Of a stretch of DNA of 54,960 nucleotides, positions 10,073 through 18,520 are shown piece by piece. Source of the stretch: Pseudomonas sp. GD03858 (lineage in GTDB: Bacteria; Pseudomonadota; Gammaproteobacteria; Pseudomonadales; Pseudomonadaceae); contig NZ_JAOCDM010000025.1 in assembly GCF_029840925.1 (NCBI RefSeq), forward strand, positions 1 through 54,960, read 5' to 3'. Both the position numbers and the translations under genes were made by a program. Every line of letters starts with the position of its first letter. Position 1 is the first letter of the stretch. Below the pieces are notes generated by a model that was not told where the DNA came from, did no database searches, and saw only the letters and a list, made by a program, of their open reading frames with translations.

Positions 10073-10762
10073 ATGAACTGGGAAGTCATCATCAAGTGGC
10101 TGCCACGCCTGGCCCAGGGTGCCACCCTGACCCTGGAGCTGGTGGCCATCGCCGTGATCGCCGGGCTGATCCTGGCCATCCCGCTGGGCATCGCCCGCTC
10201 CTCGCGCCGCTGGTACGTGCGCGCTCTGCCCTACGGCTACATCTTCTTCTTCCGCGGCACGCCGCTGCTGGTGCAACTGTTCCTGGTCTACTACGGGCTG
10301 GCCCAGTTCGACCTGGTACGCAGCAGCTCGCTGTGGCCGTACCTGCGCGATCCGTTCTGGTGCACGGTGCTGACCATGACCCTGCACACCGCCGCCTACA
10401 TCGCCGAGATCCTGCGCGGCGCGCTGCAGGCGATCCCCAAGGGCGAGATCGAGGCAGCCCGGGCACTGGGCATGTCGCGCGGCAAGACGCTGTTCTACAT
10501 CATGCTGCCGCGCGCCGCGCGTATCGGCCTGCCGGCCTACAGCAACGAAGTGATCCTGATGCTCAAGGCCAGCGCCCTGGCCAGCACCGTGACGCTGCTG
10601 GAGCTGACCGGCATGGCACGGACCATCATCGCGCGGACCTACCTGCCGGTGGAGATCTTCTTCGCCGCCGGGGTGTTCTACCTGCTGATCTCGTTCGTCC
10701 TGGTGCAGGGCTTCAAGCTGCTGGAGCGCTGGCTGCGCGTGGACGCCTGCCAGGGGCGATAA
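10073..10762 (+). CDS. Polar amino acid ABC transporter permease (HisM-type)
   Basis: A 229-residue permease subunit with the EAA loop 'EIEAARALGMSRGKTLFYI' and an N-terminal 'RLAQGATLTLELVAIAVI' membrane segment typical of HisM/AotM. It is the last gene of the operon; a REP element follows. With the preceding permease it forms the heterodimeric channel of the importer. Confidence 0.93.
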   Translation: MNWEVIIKWLPRLAQGATLTLELVAIAVIAGLILAIPLGIARSSRRWYVRALPYGYIFFFRGTPLLVQLFLVYYGLAQFDLVRSSSLWPYLRDPFWCTVLTMTLHTAAYIAEILRGALQAIPKGEIEAARALGMSRGKTLFYIMLPRAARIGLPAYSNEVILMLKASALASTVTLLELTGMARTIIARTYLPVEIFFAAGVFYLLISFVLVQGFKLLERWLRVDACQGR

Positions 10763-10798
10763 GACCGTAACAACCAGGACCAGCCCGCCCCACTCGAC

Positions 10799-10844
10799 CT
10801 GTGGGAGCGGGCTTGCCCGCGAAGGGCCGCAAGGCGGCCCCCTC
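10799..10844. repeat. REP element
   Basis: The REP core TGTGGGAGCGGGCTTGCCCG is followed by CGAAGGGCCGCAAGGCGGCCCC. It sits between the ABC operon and the methyltransferase gene. Confidence 0.75.
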
Positions 10845-10864
10845 GATAGCGCCACGGTGCTCGA

Positions 10865-12100
10865 ATGCCAACGCCCACCCAGCTTCATGCCCAAGACTTG
10901 CTCGAGCGCTTCCAGGCCCTCGACCACTTCCTGCTCCAGCACCAGCACCTGTGGCGCCCACGCCCCTTCACCCAGCTGCGGCTGGATTGGGAAGCCCAGC
11001 ACCCCGAGCTCGCCGCCTGGCTACGCCAACGCACCCTGGAGCAAGCCGAAGCGGCCCAGCAACACCCCGAACACCTCCCCGCCCCGGCACCCTTCGCGCA
11101 ACTGGCCGCCGAGGCCCGGCAGCTGTCCGCCATCGGCGAACTGCCCGACGCCGGCCTGCACCCGGCCGGCCATCGCCTGGACGTCAACGTGCCTGGCCGC
11201 AAGTGGCAGCAGATCGAAGCCTTCACCCGCCGCCTGGCCTTCCGCCAACCGACCCGACACTGGCTGGACTGGTGCTCCGGCAAAGGCCATCTGGGCCGCC
11301 GCCTGCTGCAACCCGGCCAACAGCTGACCTGCCTCGAATACGACGCCGAACTGGTCGCCGCCGGCCAGGCCCTGAGCGACCACCATCACCTGCCAGCCAG
11401 CCACCTGCGCCAGGATGTCATGGCCCAGGACAGCGCCACGCACCTGGGCAGCGACAAGAGCGCCGTCGCCCTGCACGCCTGCGGCGACTTGCACGTGCGC
11501 CTGCTGCAAGCGGCCAGCGCGCGAGGCTGCCGGCAGATCGCGGTCGCGCCGTGCTGCTACAACCGCATCCAGGGCGAGACGTACCAGCCGTTATCCACAG
11601 CCGCCCGGCAATCGTCCTTGCAGTTGTCGCAGGCGGACCTCGGCCTGCCGCTGAACGAAGCGGTCACCTCCAGCGCCCGCGTGCGCCGCCAGCGCGACGC
11701 CTCCATGGCCCGGCGCCTGGGCTTCGACCTGCTGCAACGCCAGCAACGGGGCGTGGACGAGTACCTGCCGACCCCCTCGCTGGCAGTCGACTGGCTGGAG
11801 AAACCCTACCCGCAGTACTGCCGCGACCTCGCCGGACTACGGCAGGTCGAACTGCATGGCGAGCCCGACTGGGCCGCGCTGGAGGCGGCGGGCTGGCAAC
11901 GCCTGGCCCAGGTGCGCAACCTGGAATTGGTGCGCAACCTGTTCCGCCGCCCGCTGGAAATATGGCTGGTGCTCGACCGCGCCCTGTTCCTTCAGGAACA
12001 GGGGTACGTAGTCAGTGTCGGAACGTTCTGCGACTACCCCCTGACACCTCGCAACCTACTGGTGCTGGGCGAGCGTGACGAAGCACCGCCGCACGCTTGA
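10865..12100 (+). CDS. SAM-dependent methyltransferase of the Methyltransf_32/METTL25 type
   Basis: A 411-residue protein. The central SAM-binding glycine motif 'WLDWCSGKGHLGRRLL' is at about residues 134-149. 'SAVALHACGDLHVRLL' near residues 200-215 and 'APCCYN' near residue 230 are hallmarks of the Methyltransf_32 fold. N- and C-terminal parts are helix-rich and unrecognised. The substrate is unknown. The start ATG at 10865 lies 20 bases after the REP element with no strong ribosome site. Codon use is like the backbone. Confidence 0.85.
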   Translation: MPTPTQLHAQDLLERFQALDHFLLQHQHLWRPRPFTQLRLDWEAQHPELAAWLRQRTLEQAEAAQQHPEHLPAPAPFAQLAAEARQLSAIGELPDAGLHPAGHRLDVNVPGRKWQQIEAFTRRLAFRQPTRHWLDWCSGKGHLGRRLLQPGQQLTCLEYDAELVAAGQALSDHHHLPASHLRQDVMAQDSATHLGSDKSAVALHACGDLHVRLLQAASARGCRQIAVAPCCYNRIQGETYQPLSTAARQSSLQLSQADLGLPLNEAVTSSARVRRQRDASMARRLGFDLLQRQQRGVDEYLPTPSLAVDWLEKPYPQYCRDLAGLRQVELHGEPDWAALEAAGWQRLAQVRNLELVRNLFRRPLEIWLVLDRALFLQEQGYVVSVGTFCDYPLTPRNLLVLGERDEAPPHA

Positions 12101-12312
12101 CAGCCTGTGGATAAGTCTGTGAACAAGCTTGTGATGAAAATCACGAAATCTTGCGACCGACTGCTATTTGCGGCGCTTTGCTTATTCCGTCCGTTGCGCG
12201 AAAACCAGCAAAAACAGGCCTTTGCGCAAAGACCGATGGTCATGCCGGTCGGCATGCCTTTCGCGCAAGCAGCACATGCCCATTGTGCATAAACATTTCG
12301 ACCAGGCCTGGC
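12101..12312. other. Intergenic region, no gene seen
   Basis: About 210 bases between convergent genes. It contains a DnaA-box-like TGTGGATAA (12106-12114) and CATGCCGGTCGGCATG (palindrome, about 12242-12257), which could be a terminator stem. No coding frame is convincing. Confidence 0.4.
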
Positions 12313-12630
12313 TCAGGCCAGTTTCAGCAGGCCCATGCCCACCAGCAGCAGCGCCAGTCCGAGCCAACCACGCCCGGCCAGACGCTGGCCGAACAGCGCC
12401 CAGCCCATGGCCACGGTGGCCAGGATGCCGAAGCCACCCCAGATGGCATAGGCCAGCGACAGATCGATGTCCTTCACCGCCTGCGCCAGGGCGGTGAACG
12501 CCGCCAGCACGCAGAGGATCGAGGCCACGCCCAGGCCCTTGCGGCGGAAACCGTCGGAATACTTGAGCAACAGGTTGGCCAGCACCTCCAGCACGATGGC
12601 CAGGCCCAACCAGGCGAATGGAATCAGCAT
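12313..12630 (-). CDS. mdtI: SMR-family spermidine export subunit MdtI
   Basis: A 105-residue, four-helix small multidrug resistance protein. '[21 protein letters not shown]' near the start (Glu in helix 1) and '[10 protein letters not shown]' match MdtI closely. MdtI and MdtJ form a heterodimer that exports spermidine in E. coli. Its start overlaps the end of mdtJ by seven bases, which fits translational coupling of the two subunits. Confidence 0.92.
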   Translation of the reverse strand: MLIPFAWLGLAIVLEVLANLLLKYSDGFRRKGLGVASILCVLAAFTALAQAVKDIDLSLAYAIWGGFGILATVAMGWALFGQRLAGRGWLGLALLLVGMGLLKLA

Positions 12631-12983
12631 GGCAGCGCCTCCCCTTCACGTTCGACGGCCTTGCCACGGGTGCCGGCCTTGACCAGCAAGATGCCGGCGA
12701 TCATCACCGCCAGGCCCAAAGCCTTGGTCCAGCCCAGGCTCTCGCCGAGCCAGAGCACGCTGATCAAGGTGATCAGCACGATGCCGAAACCTTCCCACAG
12801 GGCGTAGGCCACACCCACCGGCACCCGCTTGACCGCCAGGGCCAGAAAGAAATACGACAGGCAGATCATGACGTACATGACGGCATGCCCGATCACGGGG
12901 AAATGAGTGGCGGCGAGTTTCATCGACGCCGTGCCGATCACCTCGAAGGTGATGGCGACGATCAGATAGATCCAGGAACGCAT
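12624..12983 (-). CDS. mdtJ: SMR-family spermidine export subunit MdtJ
   Basis: A 119-residue four-helix SMR protein with '[15 protein letters not shown]' (membrane glutamate) and '[18 protein letters not shown]', the MdtJ signature. The C-terminal tail beyond the last helix ('[12 protein letters not shown]') is also typical of MdtJ. It is the first gene of the mdtJI pair. GGGAGG lies upstream of the ATG. A palindrome 155-175 bases upstream may be an operator. Confidence 0.92.
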   Translation of the reverse strand: MRSWIYLIVAITFEVIGTASMKLAATHFPVIGHAVMYVMICLSYFFLALAVKRVPVGVAYALWEGFGIVLITLISVLWLGESLGWTKALGLAVMIAGILLVKAGTRGKAVEREGEALPC

Positions 12984-13138
12984 GGTGCCCTCCCATGGGC
13001 GACGGCAGCCGAGCGCACAGGCATCGGCGCCGGAAAAAGACGATTACGACTGCGAAGGGAGGGTGGCGCTAGAGATCGCCGGTCCAGTGACGTTCACGGG
13101 AAACCGGGCGAGAGGAAGAGAGGAGCTTGAAAGCTTTA

Positions 13139-13158
13139 CTGTTCAACATAATGAACAG
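13139..13158. promoter_or_regulatory. Palindrome upstream of mdtJ, possible operator
   Basis: CTGTTCA-acataa-TGAACAG: seven-base arms with a six-base spacer in an AT-rich setting. It is too widely spaced for LexA (CTG-N10-CAG). It could be the site of a dimeric repressor for mdtJI. Confidence 0.4.
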
Positions 13159-13342
13159 AAGATTAGCTCAGGCGATCAATTAAGTCAAAACGATAGACAG
13201 AGACTAATAATTTGTCGCGCTTGAATCGCGTATTTCAGAAAAAGTCCCTTAAAGCCTGCTGAAAGCTTCGTAAATTATATTCCCCATCTTCCAAGCCCTT
13301 CGCGCTTCGCCATCGCACAGGAAACAACGTCGCGAGCCCCAA

Positions 13343-13362
13343 CGTGGGAGCGGGCTTGCCCC
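13343..13362. repeat. REP-like half element
   Basis: GTGGGAGCGGGCTTGCCCCG resembles the REP core found after the ABC operon, but it lacks the long 3' palindrome. Confidence 0.5.
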
Positions 13363-13486
13363 GCGATGCATGATGAGAGCGTCTGCGGCAAACCGTCGCA
13401 GACTAAATAAATATAAAATTAATTATTGTTTTACGATAATTTATCAAGAATAATCCGCCCCGTTCATCACTGTACGGAGGCACCCC

Positions 13487-14065
13487 ATGAACAGTAGATC
13501 CGTGGCCTATGCGCGTTCGCGTCTGCGCACCATCGGTATTTTCGCCGCCTGGCTGGCCTGGACCACCGCGGCGGTGGAACTGGTCATCACACCCCTGCTC
13601 TTCATCTTCGATTTCCCCGAGATGCACAACGGCTACCTGCAGGCCTACGGCGACCAGATGCCCCTGCTGCTCGAACCGGGCTACCTGGCGTCACCCCTGG
13701 CCATCGGCCTGGTGCTGGCTATCGACATGATCCCGACACTGGTTTCCGTCCTTGCCCTGGGCCTGACCGGCCTGTTCTTCCACCGACTGTCCCGCGGCCA
13801 GACCTGGACCTCGGACAATATCAAGCTGCTGTGGTGGGTCGGTCTTCTGTGTATCGGCACGCCCTTGCTGTGGCCGATTACCTACACCCTGCAGGGCCTG
13901 GCCCTGGCCATCGACCTGCCGGCCGGTGAAAGGAGCTTCAGCTTCTCGATCGGTGTATCATCGCAGGCTGTCTACGAGATCATGAAAGGCATCCTGCTGT
14001 GTGCCTTCTCGCTGCTCATGCGTGACGCCAAGACCATCAGCGATGAACACAACTGTTATGTCTAG
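13487..14065 (+). CDS. DUF2975-type membrane protein
   Basis: A 192-residue protein with four predicted membrane segments (about residues 15-40, 65-95, 115-140, 160-180) and a polar loop 'HRLSRGQTWTSDNIKLLWW' typical of DUF2975 proteins. The function of this family is unknown. It is commonly paired with a small Cro/CI-type regulator, as here (next gene, nine bases downstream). GGAGG precedes the ATG. Confidence 0.8.
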   Translation: MNSRSVAYARSRLRTIGIFAAWLAWTTAAVELVITPLLFIFDFPEMHNGYLQAYGDQMPLLLEPGYLASPLAIGLVLAIDMIPTLVSVLALGLTGLFFHRLSRGQTWTSDNIKLLWWVGLLCIGTPLLWPITYTLQGLALAIDLPAGERSFSFSIGVSSQAVYEIMKGILLCAFSLLMRDAKTISDEHNCYV

Positions 14066-14074
14066 CCGCCTCCT

Positions 14075-14281
14075 ATGCCGATAATCATCCGCCTCGACGT
14101 CGTCATGGCCCGGAACAAAATGCGTTCCAAGGACCTGGCGGAAATCATCGGTATCACGGAAGCGAACCTGTCGCTGCTGAAGAACGGCAAGATCAAGGGT
14201 TTCAAGATCGAGACCCTGGAGAAGCTGTGTCGCGCCCTGAACTGCCAGCCCGGCGATTTGCTGGAGTTCAGCGACGAATGA
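14075..14281 (+). CDS. Small Cro/CI-type helix-turn-helix regulator
   Basis: A 68-residue protein that is almost entirely a helix-turn-helix domain: 'VVMARNKMRSKDLAEIIGITEANLSLLKNGKIKGFKIETLEKLCRALNCQPGDLLEF' is cut here into its parts, with helix 2-3 at about residues 20-38. This YozG-like type is regularly encoded next to DUF2975 membrane proteins. It probably controls its own small operon. Start ATG at 14075 directly after the upstream stop. Confidence 0.88.
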   Translation: MPIIIRLDVVMARNKMRSKDLAEIIGITEANLSLLKNGKIKGFKIETLEKLCRALNCQPGDLLEFSDE

Positions 14282-14299
14282 TCAAGGACTGCAACACCC

Positions 14300-14680
14300 A
14301 TGGCATTTTCCCACAAGGGCCTGGCGGCCCTCGTACTGGCCTGCCTGCCGCTGGCCGGCTGCGGCCCGAGTTATACCTATAGATACTCGCCACCGCCCAG
14401 CGCGCATGGCATCAATTGCATCAACAGCTGCTCGATGGAGCGCAACCACTGCAAACAGATGGCGCGATTGCAGGAAAACAGCGAACGCGCGTTGTACCAG
14501 GCCGAGATGCGGACCTACGAGTATTGCCAGAAAGGCAAGAGCAAGAAGGAAGCACGTCACAGTTGCCACTACCCGAGCTACCCGTTCTACATGGGGAACA
14601 GCTACAGTTGCGGCGCTGATTACGATTCCTGCTACATGGCCTGCGGCGGCACCATCCAGCGCATCCTGAACAAAGACTGA
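14300..14680 (+). CDS. Cysteine-rich small lipoprotein, hypothetical
   Basis: A 126-residue protein with a lipoprotein signal, 'LVLACLPLAGCG' (lipobox L-A-G-C at residues 18-21). The mature part has at least seven further cysteines, several in C-x3-C spacing ('CINSCSMERNHC', 'CGADYDSCYMAC'). This suggests a disulfide-rich periplasmic fold. I do not recognise the family. It is followed at 22 bases by another small lipoprotein gene. Confidence 0.75.
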   Translation: MAFSHKGLAALVLACLPLAGCGPSYTYRYSPPPSAHGINCINSCSMERNHCKQMARLQENSERALYQAEMRTYEYCQKGKSKKEARHSCHYPSYPFYMGNSYSCGADYDSCYMACGGTIQRILNKD

Positions 14681-14702
14681 TCCCGGAACGGACTCGAACA
14701 TC

Positions 14703-14954
14703 GTGAAACACGTGAAATCCTTCGCCCTGCTGACCGTCGCCCTGGCCATGACCGGCTGTGCCAACGATCTGCCGACCAGCAAGCCCGCCCCACTGGACTG
14801 GAACATGCCCGGCATGCAGCTGGGCGGCGACCGCGGCCTGCCGCTGCACAACGCCGACGGCAGCTGCCGCAAGCGCGGCTGCGACAATGGCAAGCTGTTC
14901 TTCAACCCCGGCCAGCCCGAGCCGAGCGTCAACACCATGCACCGTGGCTGGTAA
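14703..14954 (+). CDS. Small lipoprotein, hypothetical
   Basis: An 83-residue protein starting at GTG 14703, with signal 'FALLTVALAMTGCAN' (lipobox M-T-G-C). The short mature domain contains 'GSCRKRGCDNGKLFF', a possible disulfide. The family is unrecognised. It lies directly after the cysteine-rich lipoprotein and before tRNA-Thr, probably in one transcript with the former. Confidence 0.7.
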   Translation: MKHVKSFALLTVALAMTGCANDLPTSKPAPLDWNMPGMQLGGDRGLPLHNADGSCRKRGCDNGKLFFNPGQPEPSVNTMHRGW

Positions 14955-15013
14955 GAAAATTCTCCTTTGTGCTCGGTGACTTAGGGGAATGTGCGATGGA
15001 TGCAACGAAGTGG

Positions 15014-15041
15014 TTTACAGCCGCGAATCCATCGCTATAAT
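15014..15041 (+). promoter_or_regulatory. Promoter of tRNA-Thr
   Basis: TTTACA (15014-15019), a 16-base spacer and a perfect TATAAT (15036-15041), 12 bases before the tRNA. Confidence 0.7.
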
Positions 15042-15052
15042 GACGCCCCTGT

Positions 15053-15128
<76 letters not shown>

Positions 15129-15174
15129 TTCAAGGTTCCATAGAAAGCTTTCAAAATCTCTGGAACCCCCGAAA

Positions 15175-15198
15175 AACCCGCCTTCTGGCGGGTTTTTT
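15175..15198 (+). terminator. Terminator after tRNA-Thr
   Basis: AACCCGCC-TTCT-GGCGGGTT followed by six T. It lies within the island, so the tRNA gene now uses an island-supplied terminator. Confidence 0.85.
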
Positions 15199-15291
15199 CG
15201 TTTTGGCGTTCCGTCAGATTCCGAGGGTAGCCAGCGCTAATAAGGGTAGTTTTAAGGATAGAGGTCCGTTTCGATATCGGAGACTACCCTT

Positions 15292-16611
15292 ATGGCCCGC
15301 ACCACTGCCCCGCTTACAGACACCGCTTGTCGCACGGCAAAGCCCAGAGAGCGCGAGTACAAGCTCTTCGACGGCGACGGTCTTTACCTGCTTGTGCAAC
15401 CCAACGGCCGCAAAGGCTGGCGGCTCAGGTACGTGAAACCCGATGGCCGCGAAGGCCTGACCGCCCTCGGCAGCTATCCGGTGGTCGGGCTGGGCGACGC
15501 ACGCCGCAAGCGCTTTGAGATCAAGCAGCAGCTCGCCAACGGCATAGATCCCATCCAGTACAAGCAACAAACCAAGACTCAGGCCGTGATCAACGGCCGG
15601 ACCTTCGAAAGCGTTGCGCTCGACTGGCATGCGGGCATGGTGCCGAAATGGGCACCCGGCCACGCGAAGACAGTGCTCAGCCGCTTGAAGACTCACGTCT
15701 TCCCTCTACTTGGTGCCAGGGCAATCGTTGAGCTCGACACTCACGACCTCATGCAGCCACTGGAGGCGGTGACGAAGCGCGGCACCATCGACGTGGCGCT
15801 CAGGATCAAGAACTACCTGCAAAGCATCATGCGTGAAGCCAAACGTCTGCGACTGATTACGGCGAACCCGGCTCACGACCTCGATGGCTCGATCAAGACC
15901 CCACGGGTAACTCACAGACCCGCACTACTCTTATCGCGGCTGCCAGAGCTACTGGCATGCATTGAGGATTACAGAGGTCGCCCGCTCACGCGCCTCACGG
16001 TGATGCTATCGCTGCACGTGTTCGTGCGCTCCAGTGAACTGCGCTTCGCCCGTTGGAAGGAGTTTGACCTCAAGCGTGGCATCTGGGAGATCCCCGACAC
16101 CCGCCCGGCGCTGGACGGAGTACCCTTTTCCACAAGGGGTACAAAAATGGCCGGGGATATTCACGTTGTACCCTTATCGCCGCAAGCAGTGGCGTTGCTT
16201 GAGCAGATTCACGCGATCACCGGCAAGTTCGACCTAGTGTTCGCGGGAGATGCCAAGCCGTGGAAACCGATGTCCGAGAACACGGTGAATGCCGCGCTCA
16301 GGACGATGGGCTACGACACCAAGGTGGATATCTGCGGCCATGGGTTCCGAGCCATGGCGTGCAGTGCGCTGGTCGAGTCCGGGCTGTGGTCGGAAACGGC
16401 TATCGAGCGGCAGATGAGCCACAAGGAACGCAACAACGTGCGCGCCGCTTATACCCACAAGGCCGAGTTCCTCGAAGAACGCCGGATGATCATGACCTGG
16501 TGGAGCCGGTTTCTTGAGGCGAACCGCGAGGACCATGTGACGCCGCATGAGTTTGCCAAGCAGACGGGCGAGAACGTCACGCGCCTGCGCAGTGCCAAGA
16601 GGACCGAGTAA
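15292..16611 (+). CDS. P4-type tyrosine integrase
   Basis: A 439-residue integrase. The N-terminal arm-binding domain (DUF4102 type) has 'PLTDTACRTAKPREREYKL' and 'DGLYLLVQPNGRKGWRLRY'. The catalytic domain shows 'SSELRFARW' (first Arg), 'HGFRAMACSALVESG' (H-x-x-R) and 'RQMSHKERNNVRAAYTH' (second His and the Tyr nucleophile region). Position next to tRNA-Thr and transcription away from it make it the likely enzyme for excision and integration of the island. A nine-base inverted repeat (15241-15249 and 15284-15292) includes the first base of the start codon, so initiation may be structure-controlled. Confidence 0.93.
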   Translation: MARTTAPLTDTACRTAKPREREYKLFDGDGLYLLVQPNGRKGWRLRYVKPDGREGLTALGSYPVVGLGDARRKRFEIKQQLANGIDPIQYKQQTKTQAVINGRTFESVALDWHAGMVPKWAPGHAKTVLSRLKTHVFPLLGARAIVELDTHDLMQPLEAVTKRGTIDVALRIKNYLQSIMREAKRLRLITANPAHDLDGSIKTPRVTHRPALLLSRLPELLACIEDYRGRPLTRLTVMLSLHVFVRSSELRFARWKEFDLKRGIWEIPDTRPALDGVPFSTRGTKMAGDIHVVPLSPQAVALLEQIHAITGKFDLVFAGDAKPWKPMSENTVNAALRTMGYDTKVDICGHGFRAMACSALVESGLWSETAIERQMSHKERNNVRAAYTHKAEFLEERRMIMTWWSRFLEANREDHVTPHEFAKQTGENVTRLRSAKRTE

Positions 16612-16678
16612 CCCGCCGCATCACCACCTCAACTCGTAGTGAAGTTACCCACAGCACCGCATGAAGCTCCTCCGCGCG

Positions 16679-16723
16679 GGTCCTTTCAAACGGGGCTGCA
16701 AAGCCGCCCCGTTTGAAAGGACC
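16679..16723. repeat. Perfect 18-bp inverted repeat
   Basis: Arms GGTCCTTTCAAACGGGGC and its exact complement are separated by a nine-base loop. There is no T-tract, so it is not a standard terminator. Confidence 0.9.
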
Positions 16724-17085
16724 ATACCTAAGAAAAAAACTGCTGGCACAGAGTGCGTCTGTGGAAAACCACTGATGTCCACCGGGGGATAGTTTTATCC
16801 ATAGGCGCTAAATCCCTGAAATCGCTTTGCTTGACGAATATTGTCCACAGGCGTAGACCGGGAGTTGCAAGAGCTGTCGATGACAGCATCCCAGGTGATC
16901 CGAACCTTAAAGGTCGCGCCGCTCTGGCGGTGGTTCTCCCCAAGGGCGATTCGCATCCGGCAGCTCGCCCGGTCACTACCCATGTGATGGATGCTCTTAC
17001 ACACATAGCGCTCGTGCGCCAGATACACCGTACCTCGCTGCCCTGCAGCAACCTATCCGCTTGGCCGAATACTGCGCCAACCTGT

Positions 17086-17115
17086 GCCCGTCTCTTTCTG
17101 TGGAAAGAGACGGGC
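17086..17115. repeat. Perfect 13-bp inverted repeat with TGTG loop
   Basis: GCCCGTCTCTTTC / GAAAGAGACGGGC around a four-base loop. It could be a cruciform or RNA hairpin. Confidence 0.9.
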
Positions 17116-17251
17116 GCTTCTACCACTGCTGCAGCCCTTATCGCACATGGCTTTGCGGCATTCCCCCTCGTGACAATCGGCGTGACAAACGCCGATGTCA
17201 CCAGCAACAGCGCTGTAGATGATGGTGCCGCAGACCAAGGAATGGAATGCA

Positions 17252-17268
17252 CCTGACTGACAGTCAGG
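17252..17268. repeat. 8-bp palindrome CCTGACTG/CAGTCAGG
   Basis: A palindrome with a one-base centre; possible operator or recombination site upstream of the second recombinase. Confidence 0.7.
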
Positions 17269-17539
17269 CATGCCCCGGTCATCGCATTGCTGCGTTCACC
17301 CGGCTCAGGATCTTCAGGCGCTGGTTTAGTCAGCCAGCACTGCCTCCACCCGCCCACCGGTAACGGTGCTCAGGAGGCCAGATCATGAGATGCCCTTGCT
17401 CCCGGTTGTAAGGAGCCGCTAGTCCCGCGTAGAGGACATTCCCCACAGGTCGCAGGGGCCTTGATCCCTGATAACACTCAACATTCTTGGCGGGATGACG
17501 TGGGGCGAGGATCGGAGATCGGAAGATGAGGTGACCGAC

Positions 17540-18520
17540 ATGGCATTGGTGGGTAGACGCGATGGTCGCAATTTCGGTTATGGCAGGCAATTGAGCTACG
17601 CAGGGCCGCAAGCGTTGAAAGACATGTTCGGCGGCGGCCACTACGGCACGGTCAAGGCACACTGTGATCGGTGGCAGGCATTCGTGAAGTGGTGCCGCTC
17701 CGAACAGGGACCGGGTATCAACGATGCGCGGCAGATTGATCGGAAGGTATTGGCGGGCTATGCGGCGTATCTGCGCGACATGGTTAGGCGCGGTGACCTT
17801 GCCGTCAGCACCGCACAAAACCGGCTATCTAGCGTTAACAGGACCATGGCAGCGCTTCGCGGTGATCAGTACGTAAAATTGCCAAGTCCGAGCAAGGCAC
17901 TGGGCATGCAGCGCACCGGGGTTCGTCAATCGGTGCCGCAGGGCCAGGATCGCGACCACATTCAGCGAATAGTCGAGGCGCTTTGCAGCTGTCAACATCT
18001 AAGGGCTGCAGCGGTCGTGCAACTGGCACGAGCCACCGGTATGCGCTTGCGTGAGGCCATCTTGGCTGACCTGCCAAGACTAAGCCGTGAGGCTAACGAC
18101 CTAGGCAAGATCAACATTCAGGATGGCACCAAAGGCGGTCGCGCCGGTGCCTCGGCGCCGCGTTGGATTGCGGTGGACGACCATGTGCGAGGTGCACTTA
18201 ATTTTGCACGGCAGGTGTCGCCTGCCGGTAGCCGCAATCTGATTGCGCCAAGCGAAAGCTTCCTGAAAGTTTTGCAGACAATCGTCCGCCCTGCTCGGGA
18301 CATCCTGCATACACACAATCTCAGAGGCTTCCATGAGCTCCGCGCGGCGTACGCATGTGAGCGCTATGAGCAAATCACTCAGCACCGGGCGCCTATCAAT
18401 GGCGGGCAACGCTGCGAGCTAAATCAGCACCTTGACCGCGAGGCCCGGAGGCAAATCAGCGATGAGTTGGGGCACGGTCGGATCGATGTGGTCGCTGCCT
18501 ATGTAGGAGGCCGGCCATGA
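17540..18520 (+). CDS. Second tyrosine recombinase-like protein
   Basis: A 326-residue protein with a SAM-like N-terminal core-binding region (about residues 20-110) and a catalytic half showing 'RATGMRLREA' (Arg I), 'HELRAAYACERY' (H-x-x-R) and 'SDELGHGRIDVVAAYVG' (G-H and Tyr). It lacks the arm-binding domain of the first integrase. I start at ATG 17540, which follows GAGGTGA; an in-frame ATG lies at 17495. Its stop overlaps the next gene by four bases. Proteins of this kind are common in Pseudomonas mobile islands; the target is unknown. Confidence 0.8.
   Translation: MALVGRRDGRNFGYGRQLSYAGPQALKDMFGGGHYGTVKAHCDRWQAFVKWCRSEQGPGINDARQIDRKVLAGYAAYLRDMVRRGDLAVSTAQNRLSSVNRTMAALRGDQYVKLPSPSKALGMQRTGVRQSVPQGQDRDHIQRIVEALCSCQHLRAAAVVQLARATGMRLREAILADLPRLSREANDLGKINIQDGTKGGRAGASAPRWIAVDDHVRGALNFARQVSPAGSRNLIAPSESFLKVLQTIVRPARDILHTHNLRGFHELRAAYACERYEQITQHRAPINGGQRCELNQHLDREARRQISDELGHGRIDVVAAYVGGRP

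Larger units (their letters stand above)
12984..13486. other. Divergent intergenic region with palindromes
   Basis: About 500 bases between mdtJ and the DUF2975 gene. It contains the palindrome at 13139-13158, a REP-like core at 13343-13362, a hairpin GTCTGCG...CGCAGAC at 13381-13403, and an AT-rich stretch (13405-13455) likely to hold the promoter of the DUF2975 gene. No gene is supported. Confidence 0.5.
16612..17539. other. Hairpin-rich region without a confident gene
   Basis: About 930 bases between the two recombinase genes. Overlapping open frames exist on both strands, the longest on the minus strand, but none shows a family feature or ribosome site that convinces me. The region instead holds three perfect inverted repeats (16679-16723, 17086-17115, 17252-17268). 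It could be decayed coding sequence or a control or recombination region of the island. Confidence 0.5.

Noticed and set aside
8546..11002. 818-codon open frame on the minus strand
   Set aside because: Runs antisense across three clear ABC transporter genes; His/Gln/Asp-rich shadow translation.
11591..12114. TTATCCACA at 11591-11599 and its complement at 12106-12114
   Set aside because: Two DnaA-box-like words, one within a gene, 500 bases apart; no AT-rich unwinding element or box cluster, so no origin is claimed.
13139..13158. LexA box upstream of mdtJ
   Set aside because: CTG and CAG are 14 bases apart, not the 10 required.
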